A stretch of DNA of 64,000 nucleotides. Source: Roseomonas sp. (GTDB lineage Bacteria; Pseudomonadota; Alphaproteobacteria; Acetobacterales; Acetobacteraceae). Positions 26,445 through 35,950 of this stretch are shown in pieces; positions within the stretch are counted from its first letter, which is position 1; each line of letters opens with the position of its first letter. The translations under genes were made by a program, and so were the position numbers. The notes beneath the pieces were generated by a model. That model did not search any database, was not told the DNA's origin, and saw nothing but the letters and a program-made list of their open reading frames with translations. The DNA is taken from contig JADCGF010000027.1 in assembly GCA_020249145.1 (NCBI GenBank), forward strand, positions 1 through 64,000. The letters run 5' to 3'.

Positions 26445-27185
26445 TCAACCGAAACGCCGCGGCCTGATGCCGACATGGAACCAGGTGATCATGGAATAGA
26501 TGTCGTAAACCGGCAGGCCAAGCGCATCCCGCAAGGCCGCCGCATAGGGCGGCATATTGGTGCATTCCAGCACAATGGCGCCAACAGCCGGATGGCGCGC
26601 GACCAATTCCCGCCCGGCATCCAAAATATCCTGCGTCGCCAGATCAATATCCATATCCTGATGATCGGCGCGGATCAGCACGCGGAAAAACTCCCGCCCG
26701 CCTTCCGTGCCGACACAGGGGATATCGCGCGGCACACCTGCGGCATCCAGATGCGCCGGCGTCAGGCTTTGCTTGCTGACGGTAATCACGCCAACGCGCT
26801 TGCCGGGCGATAGCGTTGCCTGCACCCAAGGCACCTGCATCAGCGATGATGTCGCAACCGGCACCTGCACCGCTTCTGCCAATTCGCGTTGGAAAAGCGA
26901 TAGGAAGCCGCAAATGGTGGTGATGGCCTCAGCGCCCAGATGCACCAGCTCCTCAGCGGCGGCGATGAAATCCGGCAAAAGCCCCTTGGCGCCCAGCAGC
27001 ACGACCTTTTCCGGCGTCGCGCCGCGCACCACGCGAAACAGCACGGGGAAGGGCCAAGTCTCGCCATTGCCCATATCGCCGGGAATACGGGGAAAGCGCG
27101 CTTCCAGCATCAGAATGCCAAGCGGCGCGCCATAGATGGATTTGCCGCCGCGTGCGATGCGCAGCCCGGTTTTTTGGGTGTTCAT
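26445..27185 (-). CDS. aspartate/glutamate racemase superfamily protein
   Basis: 246 residues. The two-cysteine site of the Asp/Glu/hydantoin racemase fold is visible: ITTICGFLSLF near residue 91 and VLECTNMPPYA near residue 208. Family members include amino-acid racemases, hydantoin racemase, maleate isomerase and arylmalonate decarboxylase. The two retained cysteines argue for racemase- or isomerase-type chemistry. The reaction cannot be fixed from sequence. It is divergent from the Bug binding-protein gene 55 nt away, so the two could share a control region and a metabolic theme such as organic or amino-acid uptake. Confidence 0.8.
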   Translation of the reverse strand: MNTQKTGLRIARGGKSIYGAPLGILMLEARFPRIPGDMGNGETWPFPVLFRVVRGATPEKVVLLGAKGLLPDFIAAAEELVHLGAEAITTICGFLSLFQRELAEAVQVPVATSSLMQVPWVQATLSPGKRVGVITVSKQSLTPAHLDAAGVPRDIPCVGTEGGREFFRVLIRADHQDMDIDLATQDILDAGRELVARHPAVGAIVLECTNMPPYAAALRDALGLPVYDIYSMITWFHVGIRPRRFG

Positions 27186-27240
27186 CCGGCAAGCTTAAGC
27201 GGCTAGATTGCCGCGCAACAATCCCAAGGAGCCACAAACC

Positions 27241-28227
27241 ATGCGCCGCAGCCTGATTGCCGCCTTGCTTGCTTCCGTCATTGCCGCCCCCGCTCTCGCG
27301 CAGGGTGATGCCTGGCCCAACCGCCCGATCACGCTGATGGGCGGATTCCCCAATGGCGCGGGGACGGATATCTATGCGCGGCGCCTAGCGGAACCGCTTT
27401 CGCGCGCCTTGGGCCAGCCGGTCGTGGTGGATAACCGCACCGGGGCAGGGGGCAATATCGGGTCTGACTTCGTCGCGAAGTCGCGGCCCGATGGCTATAC
27501 CTTCTATTTCGGCACCGCCGGCACCCATGCCATCAATGCCGCGCTCTACAAAAACCTGCCCTTTGATGTGCAGCGTGATTTCACCCCTGTCGTGCTGCTC
27601 GGCGATGTGCCCAATGTCATGATCGTGAGCCCCGAAAAGCGCCCGCAATTCCAGAATTGCGCACAGGTGCTCGCAGCGGCGCGGGCGCGGCCCCAGGCGG
27701 TTTCCTATGGCTCCACGGGCAATGGGGCTTCAACGCACCTCGCCGGGGTGCAATTCGCCATTGCCGCCAGTCTGGATCTTTTGCATGTGCCCTATCGCGG
27801 CCAGCCCGGCGCCATGGCGTCCTTGCTCGCGGGGGATACCGACCTTTTCTTCAACCAATCCGGCGCCGCCATGGGGCCGATCCGCCAGGGGCAGGTGAGG
27901 CCGCTTGCGGTGATGAGCCCGGCGCGGCTTGCCGCACTCCCGGATGTGCCCACCGTGGCCGAGGCTTGCGGCACGCCGCCCATGGATACCAGCACCTGGT
28001 ATGCGATTCTGGCCCCGGCCAACCTGCCGGACCCGATCCTGCGGCGCATGAATGCTGAGGTGAACCGTATCATCGCGACGCCCGAGTTCCGGAATTGGCT
28101 GGTGCAGGATCAGGCCATCACGCCCCCCGCCGCGCCCAATACGCCCGAGCAATTCCGTGACACCATGGCGCGCGACATCACCCGCTGGGCGGAGGTGGTG
28201 CGGCGTTCCGGCGCGACCGTGGATTGA
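27241..28227 (+). CDS. Bug/TctC family tripartite tricarboxylate transporter binding protein
   Basis: 328 residues from ATG 27241, the start of a clean signal peptide (MRRSLIAALLASVIAAPALA, then Q). Family landmarks are WPNRPITLMGGFPNGAGTD, VVDNRTGAGGNIGSDFV and LLHVPYRGQPGAMA. The Cys residues at QNCAQV and EACGTPP may form a disulfide in the periplasm. The acyl-CoA dehydrogenase / CoA-transferase genes downstream suggest a carboxylic-acid ligand that is activated to a CoA ester (inference). No TctAB genes are adjacent. Confidence 0.92.
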   Translation: MRRSLIAALLASVIAAPALAQGDAWPNRPITLMGGFPNGAGTDIYARRLAEPLSRALGQPVVVDNRTGAGGNIGSDFVAKSRPDGYTFYFGTAGTHAINAALYKNLPFDVQRDFTPVVLLGDVPNVMIVSPEKRPQFQNCAQVLAAARARPQAVSYGSTGNGASTHLAGVQFAIAASLDLLHVPYRGQPGAMASLLAGDTDLFFNQSGAAMGPIRQGQVRPLAVMSPARLAALPDVPTVAEACGTPPMDTSTWYAILAPANLPDPILRRMNAEVNRIIATPEFRNWLVQDQAITPPAAPNTPEQFRDTMARDITRWAEVVRRSGATVD

Positions 28228-28322
28228 AGCGCTCCATCATCTTGCAAGCGTGCCCCGCCGGCCCTTAGTGCCTGTCCCCTTCGCGTCCGCTCAGCAGACC
28301 GGCACTAAACTTTTGTTTGGTC

Positions 28323-28366
28323 GCATTTTCCGAGCCGCCAAGTGATTTCACTTGGCTTGAAAATGC
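28323..28366. repeat. nested intergenic palindrome
   Basis: Outer arms GCATTTTC (28323-28330) and GAAAATGC (28359-28366) enclose a perfect inner repeat, GCCAAGTGA (28337-28345) and TCACTTGGC (28348-28356). It lies 31 nt before the acyl-CoA dehydrogenase start. The GCATTTTC...GAAAATGC frame resembles dispersed intergenic palindromes reported from other Alphaproteobacteria (from memory). It could also work as an mRNA hairpin or operator. Confidence 0.65.
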
Positions 28367-28397
28367 TCTAATCCGAGACGAAACCGGAGCAAAAACA

Positions 28398-29564
28398 ATG
28401 GACATGCATCATTCCCAGGAAGCCCATGCCGAAATCCGTGAGGAAGTGCGCAAGCTCTGCGCCCGCTTCCCAGGCGAGTATTGGCGCGAGCTTGATACTC
28501 GCCGCGGCTACCCGACCGAATTCGTCAAGGCGCTGACCGATGCCGGCTGGCTCGCCGCGCTGATCCCGGAAGAATATGGCGGCTCTGGCCTGCCGCTTTC
28601 TGCTGCCGCTGCGATTCTGGAAGAAATCCACGCCACGGGCTGCAATGCGGCTGCTTGCCACGCGCAGATGTACATCATGGGCACCATCCTGAAGCATGGC
28701 AGCCCCGAACAGAAGCAGAAGTATCTGCCGAAAATCGCCACCGGCGAATTGCGCCTGCAAGCCTTTGGTGTGACAGAGCCCACCAGCGGCACGGATACCA
28801 CCAGCCTGCGCACCTTCGCGCAAAAGCAGGGCGACAAATACATCGTCAATGGCCAAAAGATTTGGACCAGCCGCGCGGAACATTCCGATCTGATGCTGCT
28901 GCTGGCGCGCACTACGCCGCGCGACCAGGTGGCGAAGCGCACCGATGGGCTTTCCACTTTCATCGTGGATATGAAAAAGGCGCTCGGGAACGGCCTGACC
29001 ATTCGCCCGATCCGCACCATGATGAACCATAATTCCTGCGAGGTCTTCTTCGACAATATGGAAGTCCCCGCCGAGAATATGGTCGGCCAGGAAGGCAAGG
29101 GCTTCCGCTATATCCTGGATGGCATGAATGCCGAACGCCTGCTGATTTCGGCGGAAACCATTGGCGACGCCAAGTGGTTCATCAACAAGGCCGTGGATTA
29201 TTCCAAGCAGCGCGTGTTGTTTGGTCGCCCGATCGGCCAGAATCAGGGCGTGCAATTCCCGATCGCCAAGGCCTATGCCCAGATGCGCGCCGCCGAGGCG
29301 CTGATCCAGAAGGGCTTGCAGAAATTCGAAGCGGGGCTCCCCTGCGGTGAGGAAGCCAATATGGGCAAGATGCTCGGCGCTGATGCGGCCTGGGCAGCGG
29401 CGGAAGCCTGCGTGCAAACCCATGGCGGCTTCGGCTTCGCCGAAGAATATGATGTGGAGCGCAAATTCCGCGAAGCGCGGCTTTATCAAGTGGCGCCAAT
29501 CAGCACCAACCTCGTGCTGAGCTATGTGGGCGAGCATGTGCTCGGCATGCCGCGGTCCTACTGA
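28398..29564 (+). CDS. acyl-CoA dehydrogenase
   Basis: 388 residues from ATG 28398; the frame extends upstream to 28317 but that part overlaps the palindrome and has no typical sequence. The three-part ACAD fold is complete: N-terminal helices (LIPEEYGGSGLPL), the FAD-contacting beta domain (AFGVTEPTSGTDTTS, GQKIWTSRAEHSDL), and the C-terminal helical domain (QTHGGFGFAEEYDVERKFRE) carrying the catalytic Glu region. It oxidises an acyl-CoA to the 2-enoyl-CoA using ETF. Its stop overlaps the CoA-transferase start by one base, so the two enzymes are co-translated and likely act in one pathway. Confidence 0.92.
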   Translation: MDMHHSQEAHAEIREEVRKLCARFPGEYWRELDTRRGYPTEFVKALTDAGWLAALIPEEYGGSGLPLSAAAAILEEIHATGCNAAACHAQMYIMGTILKHGSPEQKQKYLPKIATGELRLQAFGVTEPTSGTDTTSLRTFAQKQGDKYIVNGQKIWTSRAEHSDLMLLLARTTPRDQVAKRTDGLSTFIVDMKKALGNGLTIRPIRTMMNHNSCEVFFDNMEVPAENMVGQEGKGFRYILDGMNAERLLISAETIGDAKWFINKAVDYSKQRVLFGRPIGQNQGVQFPIAKAYAQMRAAEALIQKGLQKFEAGLPCGEEANMGKMLGADAAWAAAEACVQTHGGFGFAEEYDVERKFREARLYQVAPISTNLVLSYVGEHVLGMPRSY

Positions 29565-30688
29565 TGGCCTCTCAGCCTTTGAAGGGCCTGTTCGTCGTTT
29601 CGATGGAACAGGCCGTCGCCGCGCCTTATTGCGCGTCTCGGCTTGCCGATGCCGGGGCGCGCGTCATCAAGATCGAACGGCAGGAAGGCGATTTTGCCCG
29701 CGCCTATGATGCGGTGGCGAATGGGCAATCCAGCTATTTCATCTGGCTCAATCGCGGCAAGGAAAGCCTTTGCCTTGATATCAAAAAGCCGGACGACAAG
29801 GCGTTGCTTGATGCGCTGATCGCCAAGGCGGATATTTTCATCCAGAACCTGGCCCCTGGCGCCATGGCGCGGGCGGGGTTTGGTTCGGCTGAATTGCGCG
29901 CCAAGCATCCGCGCCTGATCACCGTTGATATTTCGGGCTATGGTGAGGAGGGCGAATACGCCGCCATGAAGGCCTATGATCTGCTGGTGCAAGCAGAAAC
30001 CGGGTTGGCTTACGTGACAGGTCGCGCGGAAGGCCCTGGGCGCGTTGGCGTTTCCGCCTGTGATATCGCCTGCGGCATGCATGCCTATGCGGCGGTGCTG
30101 GAAGCGCTGATTGATCGCGGCATTACCGGCAAGGGCAAGGGCATCGCGGTTTCCTTGTTTGATGGCATGGCGGATTGGATGACGGTGCCGCTGCTGCAAT
30201 ATGAAGGCACCGGCCGGAACCCGCCGCGCATTGGCATGGCGCATCCTTCCATCTGCCCCTATGGCGCCTTCACCACTAAGGATGGCGCCGATGTGCTGAT
30301 CGCCATTCAGAATGAACGTGAATGGGCCGGCTTCTGCGCCCATTTCCTGGATGAGCCTGATCTGCCTGAGCGCGAAGGCTTCCGCGTCAATAATGAACGT
30401 GTCGCCAATCGCCCCATGGTGGATGGCCATATCGGCAAGGTATTTGCCGCGCTAACGCGCGATGAATGCGCCGCCAAGTTGCGCCGTGCGAATACCGCCT
30501 TCGGTTTCATCAATGATTGCGGCGGCTTGCGTGATCATCCCGCGCTCAGGCGCGTGACGGTGGAAACGGAAAAGGGCCCGATCAAGATCGGCGCGCCGCC
30601 GGCGAAGCTTTCTGACGGGGCGCGCAACCTGGGGGCTGTGCCGCGGCTTGGGGAGCATTCGTCAGCCATTCGGGCAGAATTCGGCTGA
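29564..30688 (+). CDS. CaiB/BaiF (class III) CoA-transferase
   Basis: 374 residues. Family landmarks: VVSMEQAVAAPYCASRLADA, GARVIKIERQEGDFAR, SYFIWLNRGKESLCLD, and the catalytic Asp region RVGVSACDIACGMHAYA (the Asp near residue 166 that forms the acyl-anhydride in this class). It moves CoA between carboxylic acids in the cytosol. Coupling to the acyl-CoA dehydrogenase and flanking Bug receptors on both sides suggest activation and oxidation of an imported carboxylate. Mesaconate- and citramalate-type CoA-transferases share this fold, so the substrate is left open. Confidence 0.92.
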   Translation: MASQPLKGLFVVSMEQAVAAPYCASRLADAGARVIKIERQEGDFARAYDAVANGQSSYFIWLNRGKESLCLDIKKPDDKALLDALIAKADIFIQNLAPGAMARAGFGSAELRAKHPRLITVDISGYGEEGEYAAMKAYDLLVQAETGLAYVTGRAEGPGRVGVSACDIACGMHAYAAVLEALIDRGITGKGKGIAVSLFDGMADWMTVPLLQYEGTGRNPPRIGMAHPSICPYGAFTTKDGADVLIAIQNEREWAGFCAHFLDEPDLPEREGFRVNNERVANRPMVDGHIGKVFAALTRDECAAKLRRANTAFGFINDCGGLRDHPALRRVTVETEKGPIKIGAPPAKLSDGARNLGAVPRLGEHSSAIRAEFG

Positions 30689-30768
30689 TAGAGCGGGCAG
30701 GGGGCTGGAAGCTGCCTCCCCGCGCGCCAATTTCAATGACAGTTTCATGTCAACGGAGAGTATCTTCC

Positions 30769-31746
30769 ATGCAACGTCGTGATATTCTGGGTCTGGCTGG
30801 CGCCGTCGCGCTGACCCCTTTTGCCAAGCCCGCCCTGGCGCAAGCCTGGCCTTCCGGCCCTGGCCGCATCATCGTGCCCTTCGCTGCCGGTGGCCCTACC
30901 GATATCCCAGCGCGCCTGATTGCGGAGGAAATGTCCAAATTCCTGCCGGCGCGCCTGGTGGTGGAAAACCGCACTGGGTCGGGCGTGGTGATCGGCACGG
31001 ATCTGGTCAGCAAGGCGCCGAAGGATGGCCAGACCATTCTCTACACAACCATCGCCCATGCCTGCCTGCGCGCGCTGTTTGACCGCCTGCCTTTTGATCC
31101 GGTGGCTGATTTCACGCCGACAACCTATATCGGGCAAATTCCGATGATCATGCTGGTGAATAAGGACCTGCCCGCGCGCACCCTGCCGGAGCTGATTGAC
31201 CTGCTGCGCAAGAACCCCGGCAAGTATGATTACGCTTCCAGCGGCAATGGTGGCGCGGTGCATTTGGCGAGTGAGTTGTTCCTGCATATGGCGGGCGGGC
31301 TCAAGGCCAATCACATCCCCTTCCGCGGATCATCGGCGGCCATGCCGGAAGTGCTTTCCGGGCGCATCCCCATCATGCTGGATGTCGCAGCGGCGGCGCT
31401 GCCTTACATGCAGCGCGGCGAATTGCGCGCGCTTGCCATCAGCACCAAGGAACGCATGCCCTATGCGCGGGACCTGCCCACCTTCATCGAAGGTGGTGTC
31501 GCGGGGTATGAGGCCTATACGTGGCACATGGCGCTGGTGCCTTCGGGGACACCAGCCGCGACGGTGCAAGCCATCAATGCCGCCTTCAACCGCGCTTTGT
31601 CGCAAGATGCGGTCAAGAATCGCCTTTCCGATCTGACGATGGATGTCACCACGAACAGCACGCCGGAAAGCGCGGCGCGCTTTCTGGCGGCTGAAATGGC
31701 GAAGTGGGAACCCATTATCCGCGCCGCCGGCATCAAGCCGAACTGA
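30769..31746 (+). CDS. Bug/TctC family tripartite tricarboxylate transporter binding protein
   Basis: 325 residues from ATG 30769, preceded by GGAGAG 8 nt upstream. The signal MQRRDILGLAGAVALTPFAK has a paired Arg near the start, possible Tat export. Family motifs are WPSGPGRIIVPFAAGGPTD, VVENRTGSGVVIGTDLV and NHIPFRGSSAAMPEVL. It follows the CoA-transferase gene by 80 nt and precedes a quinone-oxidoreductase-like gene. It probably belongs with the acid-activation pair, as binding protein for the same or a similar acid (inference). Confidence 0.92.
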   Translation: MQRRDILGLAGAVALTPFAKPALAQAWPSGPGRIIVPFAAGGPTDIPARLIAEEMSKFLPARLVVENRTGSGVVIGTDLVSKAPKDGQTILYTTIAHACLRALFDRLPFDPVADFTPTTYIGQIPMIMLVNKDLPARTLPELIDLLRKNPGKYDYASSGNGGAVHLASELFLHMAGGLKANHIPFRGSSAAMPEVLSGRIPIMLDVAAAALPYMQRGELRALAISTKERMPYARDLPTFIEGGVAGYEAYTWHMALVPSGTPAATVQAINAAFNRALSQDAVKNRLSDLTMDVTTNSTPESAARFLAAEMAKWEPIIRAAGIKPN

Positions 31747-31806
31747 AGTGTGGCGGGCGGGGGGTGACCCTCGCCCGTGTCATGACCTAACCAAGGGACG
31801 AAAAGC

Positions 31807-32811
31807 ATGACCATTCTGCCTGCCACCATGAACTTCATTGACCATGGCAAGGGCGGCGGGCCTGAGGTTCTGGTCCCGGCGCAAACCGCGCTCCCGGTGC
31901 AGGCGGCGGATGAGGTGCTGATCCGTGTCATGGCAACAGGCGTCAATCGCCCGGATGTGGCGCAGCGTGAGGGCAGCTATCCGCCACCGCCCGGCGCCTC
32001 GCCCATTATCGGCCTGGAATGTGCGGGCGAAGTCGTGGCGGTGGGCGCGGGCGTCACCCACTACCGTTTGGGGGACCGCGTGTGTGCGCTCACCAATGGC
32101 GGCGCCTATGCCGAATATTGCGCGGCGCCTGAGGCGCAAACGCTGCCCTGGCCCAAGGGCTATGATGCTTTACACGCCGCCGCCCTGCCTGAGACCTATT
32201 TCACCGTCTGGGCCAATATGTTCGGCCATGGGCGGCTTACGGCGGGGGAGACGGTGCTGATCCATGGCGGCTCCTCCGGCATTGGCGTGACGGCCATTCA
32301 ATTGGCCAAGGCTTTCGGTGCGCGCGTGATCGCAACCGCCGGGAACGCGACTAAATGCGCCGTCTGCCTGGAATTGGGCGCCGATGCCGCGATTGACTAT
32401 CGCGCCCAGGATTTCGCCGCGGAAGTAAAGCGCCTTACCGATGGCAAGGGCGTGGATGTGATCCTGGACATGGTTGGCGCCGATTACTTCGCGCGTAACC
32501 TGCAAAGCCTGGCGCGTGATGGCCGCCTGGTGATCATCGCCTTTCTGGGCGGCTTCAAGACGGAAGCGGATTTGCGCCCCATCATGGTCAAGCGCCTGAC
32601 CGTCACGGGCAGCACCATGCGCCCGCGCACCACGGCGGAGAAGGGGGAAATCGCGGCAGCGCTCACCACCAAAGTCTGGCCGATGCTGGAAGCCGGCAAG
32701 GCAGGCCCGCGCATTTTCCAGACCTTCCCGCTTAAGGAAGCCGTGGCGGCGCATCGCCTCATGGAAAGCAGTGCGCATATCGGCAAGATCATGCTGAAGG
32801 TGGCGGATTAG
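31807..32811 (+). CDS. NAD(P)H quinone oxidoreductase-like MDR protein (PIG3/TP53I3 type)
   Basis: 334 residues. N-terminal GroES-like domain ([20 protein letters not shown] is the typical PIG3 phrase), then the NADPH site [19 protein letters not shown] near residues 150-168. There are no zinc-binding cysteine loops, as expected for the quinone-oxidoreductase branch. Such enzymes reduce quinones or enones with NADPH in the cytosol. [15 protein letters not shown] and GKIMLKV at the C-terminus fit the family. It is the last clear member of the rightward run that includes the Bug and CoA genes. Confidence 0.9.
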   Translation: MTILPATMNFIDHGKGGGPEVLVPAQTALPVQAADEVLIRVMATGVNRPDVAQREGSYPPPPGASPIIGLECAGEVVAVGAGVTHYRLGDRVCALTNGGAYAEYCAAPEAQTLPWPKGYDALHAAALPETYFTVWANMFGHGRLTAGETVLIHGGSSGIGVTAIQLAKAFGARVIATAGNATKCAVCLELGADAAIDYRAQDFAAEVKRLTDGKGVDVILDMVGADYFARNLQSLARDGRLVIIAFLGGFKTEADLRPIMVKRLTVTGSTMRPRTTAEKGEIAAALTTKVWPMLEAGKAGPRIFQTFPLKEAVAAHRLMESSAHIGKIMLKVAD

Positions 32812-32820
32812 GCGCGGCAC

Positions 32821-33006
32821 TTGTTCTATCTGCTGCTCCTCGCCGCGCTTGGCTGCGCCCTGCTGCTGTGGCGTCAGCCGCGCGGGGCGGGCAGGGCGCT
32901 GACGGCCGGGGCAGGCGTGCTGTTCCTGGCTGGGGCGCTAATGTTGCTGTTGCGACGTGGTTTTCTGCCCGGTCATGGCCCCAGGCGCTGGACAACAAAT
33001 GGTTAG
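32821..33006 (+). CDS. hypothetical 61-aa membrane protein
   Basis: TTG at 32821, 9 nt after the upstream stop, opens a 61-codon frame with two hydrophobic stretches (FYLLLLAALGCALLLW and AGAGVLFLAGALMLLL) separated by a short Arg/Gly loop, consistent with a two-helix hairpin in the membrane. The tail is basic (RRGFLPGHGPRRW). I do not recognise the family. The composition supports a real small membrane protein, but the TTG start and lack of a clear ribosome site leave doubt. Confidence 0.4.
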   Translation: MFYLLLLAALGCALLLWRQPRGAGRALTAGAGVLFLAGALMLLLRRGFLPGHGPRRWTTNG

Positions 33007-33130
33007 GCGCGGCACTGACAAAAAATTGCCATTTTCTATTTTGTGACAAATAGGCTTGAATGGCCTTGAGTGATTCGCGTCTCTGGCGAAGTAGCTCAGG
33101 GACTAGCGCTTAGGGGCACGCCATAACGCG

Positions 33131-33988
33131 ATGAAATCATCGCTGCATCTTCTTTTGGTCGCCATTCTTCTCTTTGGCGGCGCTTGGCCGATCACGAAGG
33201 CAGCTTTGGCGGATGCTACGCCCATGTGGTTCGGCTTTGGGCGCGCGGCGCTGGCAACGCTGGTGGCTTCCTTATTGTTGATCGTGCTGCGGCGCTTTCA
33301 CAGACCACTGCGCGAAGATCTGCCCACTGTTTTTGCTGTTGGGCTCTTGCAACTCGGTGGATTCTTCGTCCTTGCCCATGCAGCCGTGGCCATGGTGGAA
33401 GCAGGCCGCACGGCCATTATCTCCGCCGTCGTGACCTATTGGCTCATTCCGCTATCCATGCTGGTGATGGGGGAGAAAGTCTCCGCACGGCGCTGGCTGG
33501 CGGCGCTGCTCGGGCTTGCTGGCATTCTGGTTTTGGCCGGCCCCTGGGCGGTGGATTGGTCATCGCGGGACCAGGTGCTGGGCCACGCCATGCTGATCCT
33601 GGCTGCGCTGCTGTGGAGCATTGCCATCATCGTCACGCGTCGCTTCCCGGCGAAATCCCCGATGTTTGATTTGCTGCCCTGGGCCTTCACTACGGGCGCC
33701 CTGGTCATCTTGCCCTTTGCATTGGTGTTGGAACCGAATGGCGGCATTGGCCCGGCTTCCTGGCCCTTCATGCTTTACATTGGCCTCATCGTCGCCCCCA
33801 TCGGCACCTGGTGCGTGGTGGAGGTCGCGCGGCGCCTGCCCGGCGCAGTCGCTTCCGTCGCCTTTTTGTTGGTGCCGGCCTTCGGAGTTTTTGTCTCGAC
33901 CCTTTGGCTGGGTGAGCCCTTTGGCTGGGATATGATGCTGGGCGGCGGCCTGATTGTGGGCTCGGTCATTCTGGCGGCGTCGGAATAG
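33131..33988 (+). CDS. EamA/DMT family transporter
   Basis: 285 residues with about ten hydrophobic segments in two EamA repeats. The first repeat begins LLVAILLFGGAWPITKAAL, and the second half begins near HAMLILAALLWSIAIIVTR. Such proteins export amino acids, metabolites or nucleotides, or import small solutes; the substrate is not predictable. The C-terminus is typical (GEPFGWDMMLGGGLIVGSVIL). The stop directly abuts the ATG of the hydrolase gene, suggesting co-translation. Confidence 0.9.
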   Translation: MKSSLHLLLVAILLFGGAWPITKAALADATPMWFGFGRAALATLVASLLLIVLRRFHRPLREDLPTVFAVGLLQLGGFFVLAHAAVAMVEAGRTAIISAVVTYWLIPLSMLVMGEKVSARRWLAALLGLAGILVLAGPWAVDWSSRDQVLGHAMLILAALLWSIAIIVTRRFPAKSPMFDLLPWAFTTGALVILPFALVLEPNGGIGPASWPFMLYIGLIVAPIGTWCVVEVARRLPGAVASVAFLLVPAFGVFVSTLWLGEPFGWDMMLGGGLIVGSVILAASE

Positions 33989-34753
33989 ATGCGCCTCAAC
34001 GTCATCGAAGCCGGGCAGGGGGCGCCTTTGGTGCTACTGCATGGCCTGTTCGGTTCGGCACGCAATTGGGGCGCGGTGCAGAAGGCGCTCGCGACCGACT
34101 ACCGCGTGGTGGCGCTGGATTTGCGCAATCACGGTGCATCCCCCCATTCGTCGGGCATGGGCTACGCAGTGCAAGCGGCAGATGTGGCCGAAACCCTTGC
34201 CACGCTTGGTATAGAACGCGCCGTTGTGCTGGGCCATTCCATGGGCGGCAAGGCCGCGATGATGTTGGCGCTCACGCGGCCAGGATTGATTGAGCGCCTG
34301 ATCATTGCCGATATCGCCCCGCGCCCCTATCCGCCGGCGCTCCGCGCCGTGGTGGCTGCGATGCAGGCGCTGCCGCTCCATGCCGGCCTCACGCGCCAGG
34401 AAGCGGATCAGGCGTTGCGCGGCGCCGTGCCGGAAGCGCCGATCCGCAGCTTTCTGTTGCAGAATCTGCGTTTTGAGACTGCGCCGCCAAGCTGGCGCAT
34501 CGGCTTGGCAGAAATCGCCGCCGCCATGCCGGAGATCGAGGATTTCGCGCCCCCACCCGGCGCGCGGTTCGAAGGCCCGGCACTTGCCATGGCCGGCGCG
34601 CTTTCGCCCTATATCCGCACCGAAGACCGCGCGGCGTTTCTCGCGCTATTTCAGCGCATCGGCTTTGCCAGCATCCCCCGCGCCGGCCATTGGCTGCATG
34701 CGGAAAATCCCGAGGGTTTTTTGGCCGAATTGCAGAGCTTTCTTTCGGCCTGA
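33989..34753 (+). CDS. alpha/beta hydrolase (YbfF-like esterase)
   Basis: 254 residues. The oxyanion strand is LVLLHGLFGSARNWG, the nucleophile elbow is GHSMGGKAAMM with Ser near residue 88, and the catalytic His is in AGHWLHAENPEGF near residue 236. The LRNHGASPHSSGM phrase is typical of YbfF/ABHD11-like esterases of short acyl esters or thioesters. It is cytosolic. Starting immediately after the DMT transporter stop, it is probably translated with it; no joint pathway is evident. Confidence 0.88.
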   Translation: MRLNVIEAGQGAPLVLLHGLFGSARNWGAVQKALATDYRVVALDLRNHGASPHSSGMGYAVQAADVAETLATLGIERAVVLGHSMGGKAAMMLALTRPGLIERLIIADIAPRPYPPALRAVVAAMQALPLHAGLTRQEADQALRGAVPEAPIRSFLLQNLRFETAPPSWRIGLAEIAAAMPEIEDFAPPPGARFEGPALAMAGALSPYIRTEDRAAFLALFQRIGFASIPRAGHWLHAENPEGFLAELQSFLSA

Positions 34754-34777
34754 CTTCGCACGAAATGCGTGAAGCGA

Positions 34778-35950
34778 TCAGCCCCGCCGTTTGGCCAGCC
34801 AGCTCTCCATCCGATTCAAAGCTTCCTCCATCACCGCATCGCCCTTACAGAAGGCAAAACGCGCGTAATGCGATGGCGCATCCTCACTGGCATAGAACGC
34901 CGTCACCGGAATCGCGGTGACCTTCGCTTCTTCTGTAAGTGTCTGGCAGAAGGCGACATCATCGCCGTTGAAGCCCAGCGGGCGGAAATCCGTGGTGATG
35001 AAATAGGAACCCTTGGTGGGCAGCACATCAAAGCCAAGCCGCGCGAGGCCCGCGCCAAGCTTGTCGCGCTTCGCCTGCAAATGTGTCGAAAGCCCGTTGA
35101 AATAGGCGTCATCCTTCATCAACCCCACGGCCACACCGCGCTGCAGATTAGGCGCCGTGGTGAAGGTAAGGTTCTGGTGCGCCTTGGCAACATTGGGTGC
35201 GATGCTGCGATCTGCGGTGATGTAGCCAATCTTCCAACCGGTCAGCGAAAAGGTCTTGCCCGCACTGCCAACACGCATGCAGCGTTCCCGCATGCCGGGC
35301 AGCGTCATCAGCGGGATATGCTTGGCGCCATCAAAGGTCAGGTGCTCATACACCTCATCGCAAATCGCGTAGCAATCATGCTGTTCCAGCAGGCCCGCAA
35401 TGAAGCTCAATTCGTCTTGCGAGAATACCTTCCCGGTCGGGTTCATCGGCGTATTCAGCAGCAGCGCCTTGGTCTTGGGCCCGAAGGCCGCGGCCAATGC
35501 CGCGCGCGGCAGCGCCCATTCCGGCGGGCTGAGCCGGACCAGCTTCGGCACGGCGCCGAGCAGCCGCACCACCGGCAAATAAGTGTCGTAAAGCGGTTCA
35601 ATCAGCACGCATTCATCGCCGGGATTGAGCACCGCCATCAGACAGGCCGTGATCGCCTCAGTGGCGCCTGAGGTCACCACCACCTCGGCATTCGGGTCGG
35701 CCTCAATGCCATAAAAGCGCTTGTTATGATGGGCGACCGCATGGCGGAGTTCCGGCACGCCGCTCATCGGCGGGTATTGGTTGCGGCCATCCAGAAGGGC
35801 CGCGGCGGCGGCATGGATGACATCTGCCGGGCCATCATAATCAGGGAAACCCTGGCCCAGATTGACCGCGCCATGCTGATTGGCGAGCGCCGACATGACG
35901 GTGAAGATGGTGGTGCCAATACCTGAAAGGACTTCGTTCTGCGGCTTCAT
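34778..35950 (-). CDS. class I/II PLP-dependent aminotransferase
   Basis: 390 residues. N-terminal LGQGFPDYDGPADVIHAAAA, NPTGKVFSQDELSFIAGLLE and DEVYEHLTFDG are the fold type I hallmarks. The PLP lysine is in GSAGKTFSLTGWKIGYI near residue 234. The closest matches by eye are methionine/kynurenine-type aminotransferases (the YbdL/CCBL group), which use 2-oxo acids as amino acceptor. It is divergent from glnB across a 273-nt control region. The exact amino donor is not fixed by sequence. Confidence 0.9.
   Translation of the reverse strand: MKPQNEVLSGIGTTIFTVMSALANQHGAVNLGQGFPDYDGPADVIHAAAAALLDGRNQYPPMSGVPELRHAVAHHNKRFYGIEADPNAEVVVTSGATEAITACLMAVLNPGDECVLIEPLYDTYLPVVRLLGAVPKLVRLSPPEWALPRAALAAAFGPKTKALLLNTPMNPTGKVFSQDELSFIAGLLEQHDCYAICDEVYEHLTFDGAKHIPLMTLPGMRERCMRVGSAGKTFSLTGWKIGYITADRSIAPNVAKAHQNLTFTTAPNLQRGVAVGLMKDDAYFNGLSTHLQAKRDKLGAGLARLGFDVLPTKGSYFITTDFRPLGFNGDDVAFCQTLTEEAKVTAIPVTAFYASEDAPSHYARFAFCKGDAVMEEALNRMESWLAKRRG

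Noticed and set aside
33085..33125. tRNA-like D-arm sequence (GTAGCTCAGGGACTAGCGC)
   Set aside because: No acceptor stem pairing, no anticodon arm and no TTCGA T-loop follow, so it is not a tRNA; chance or an old remnant.
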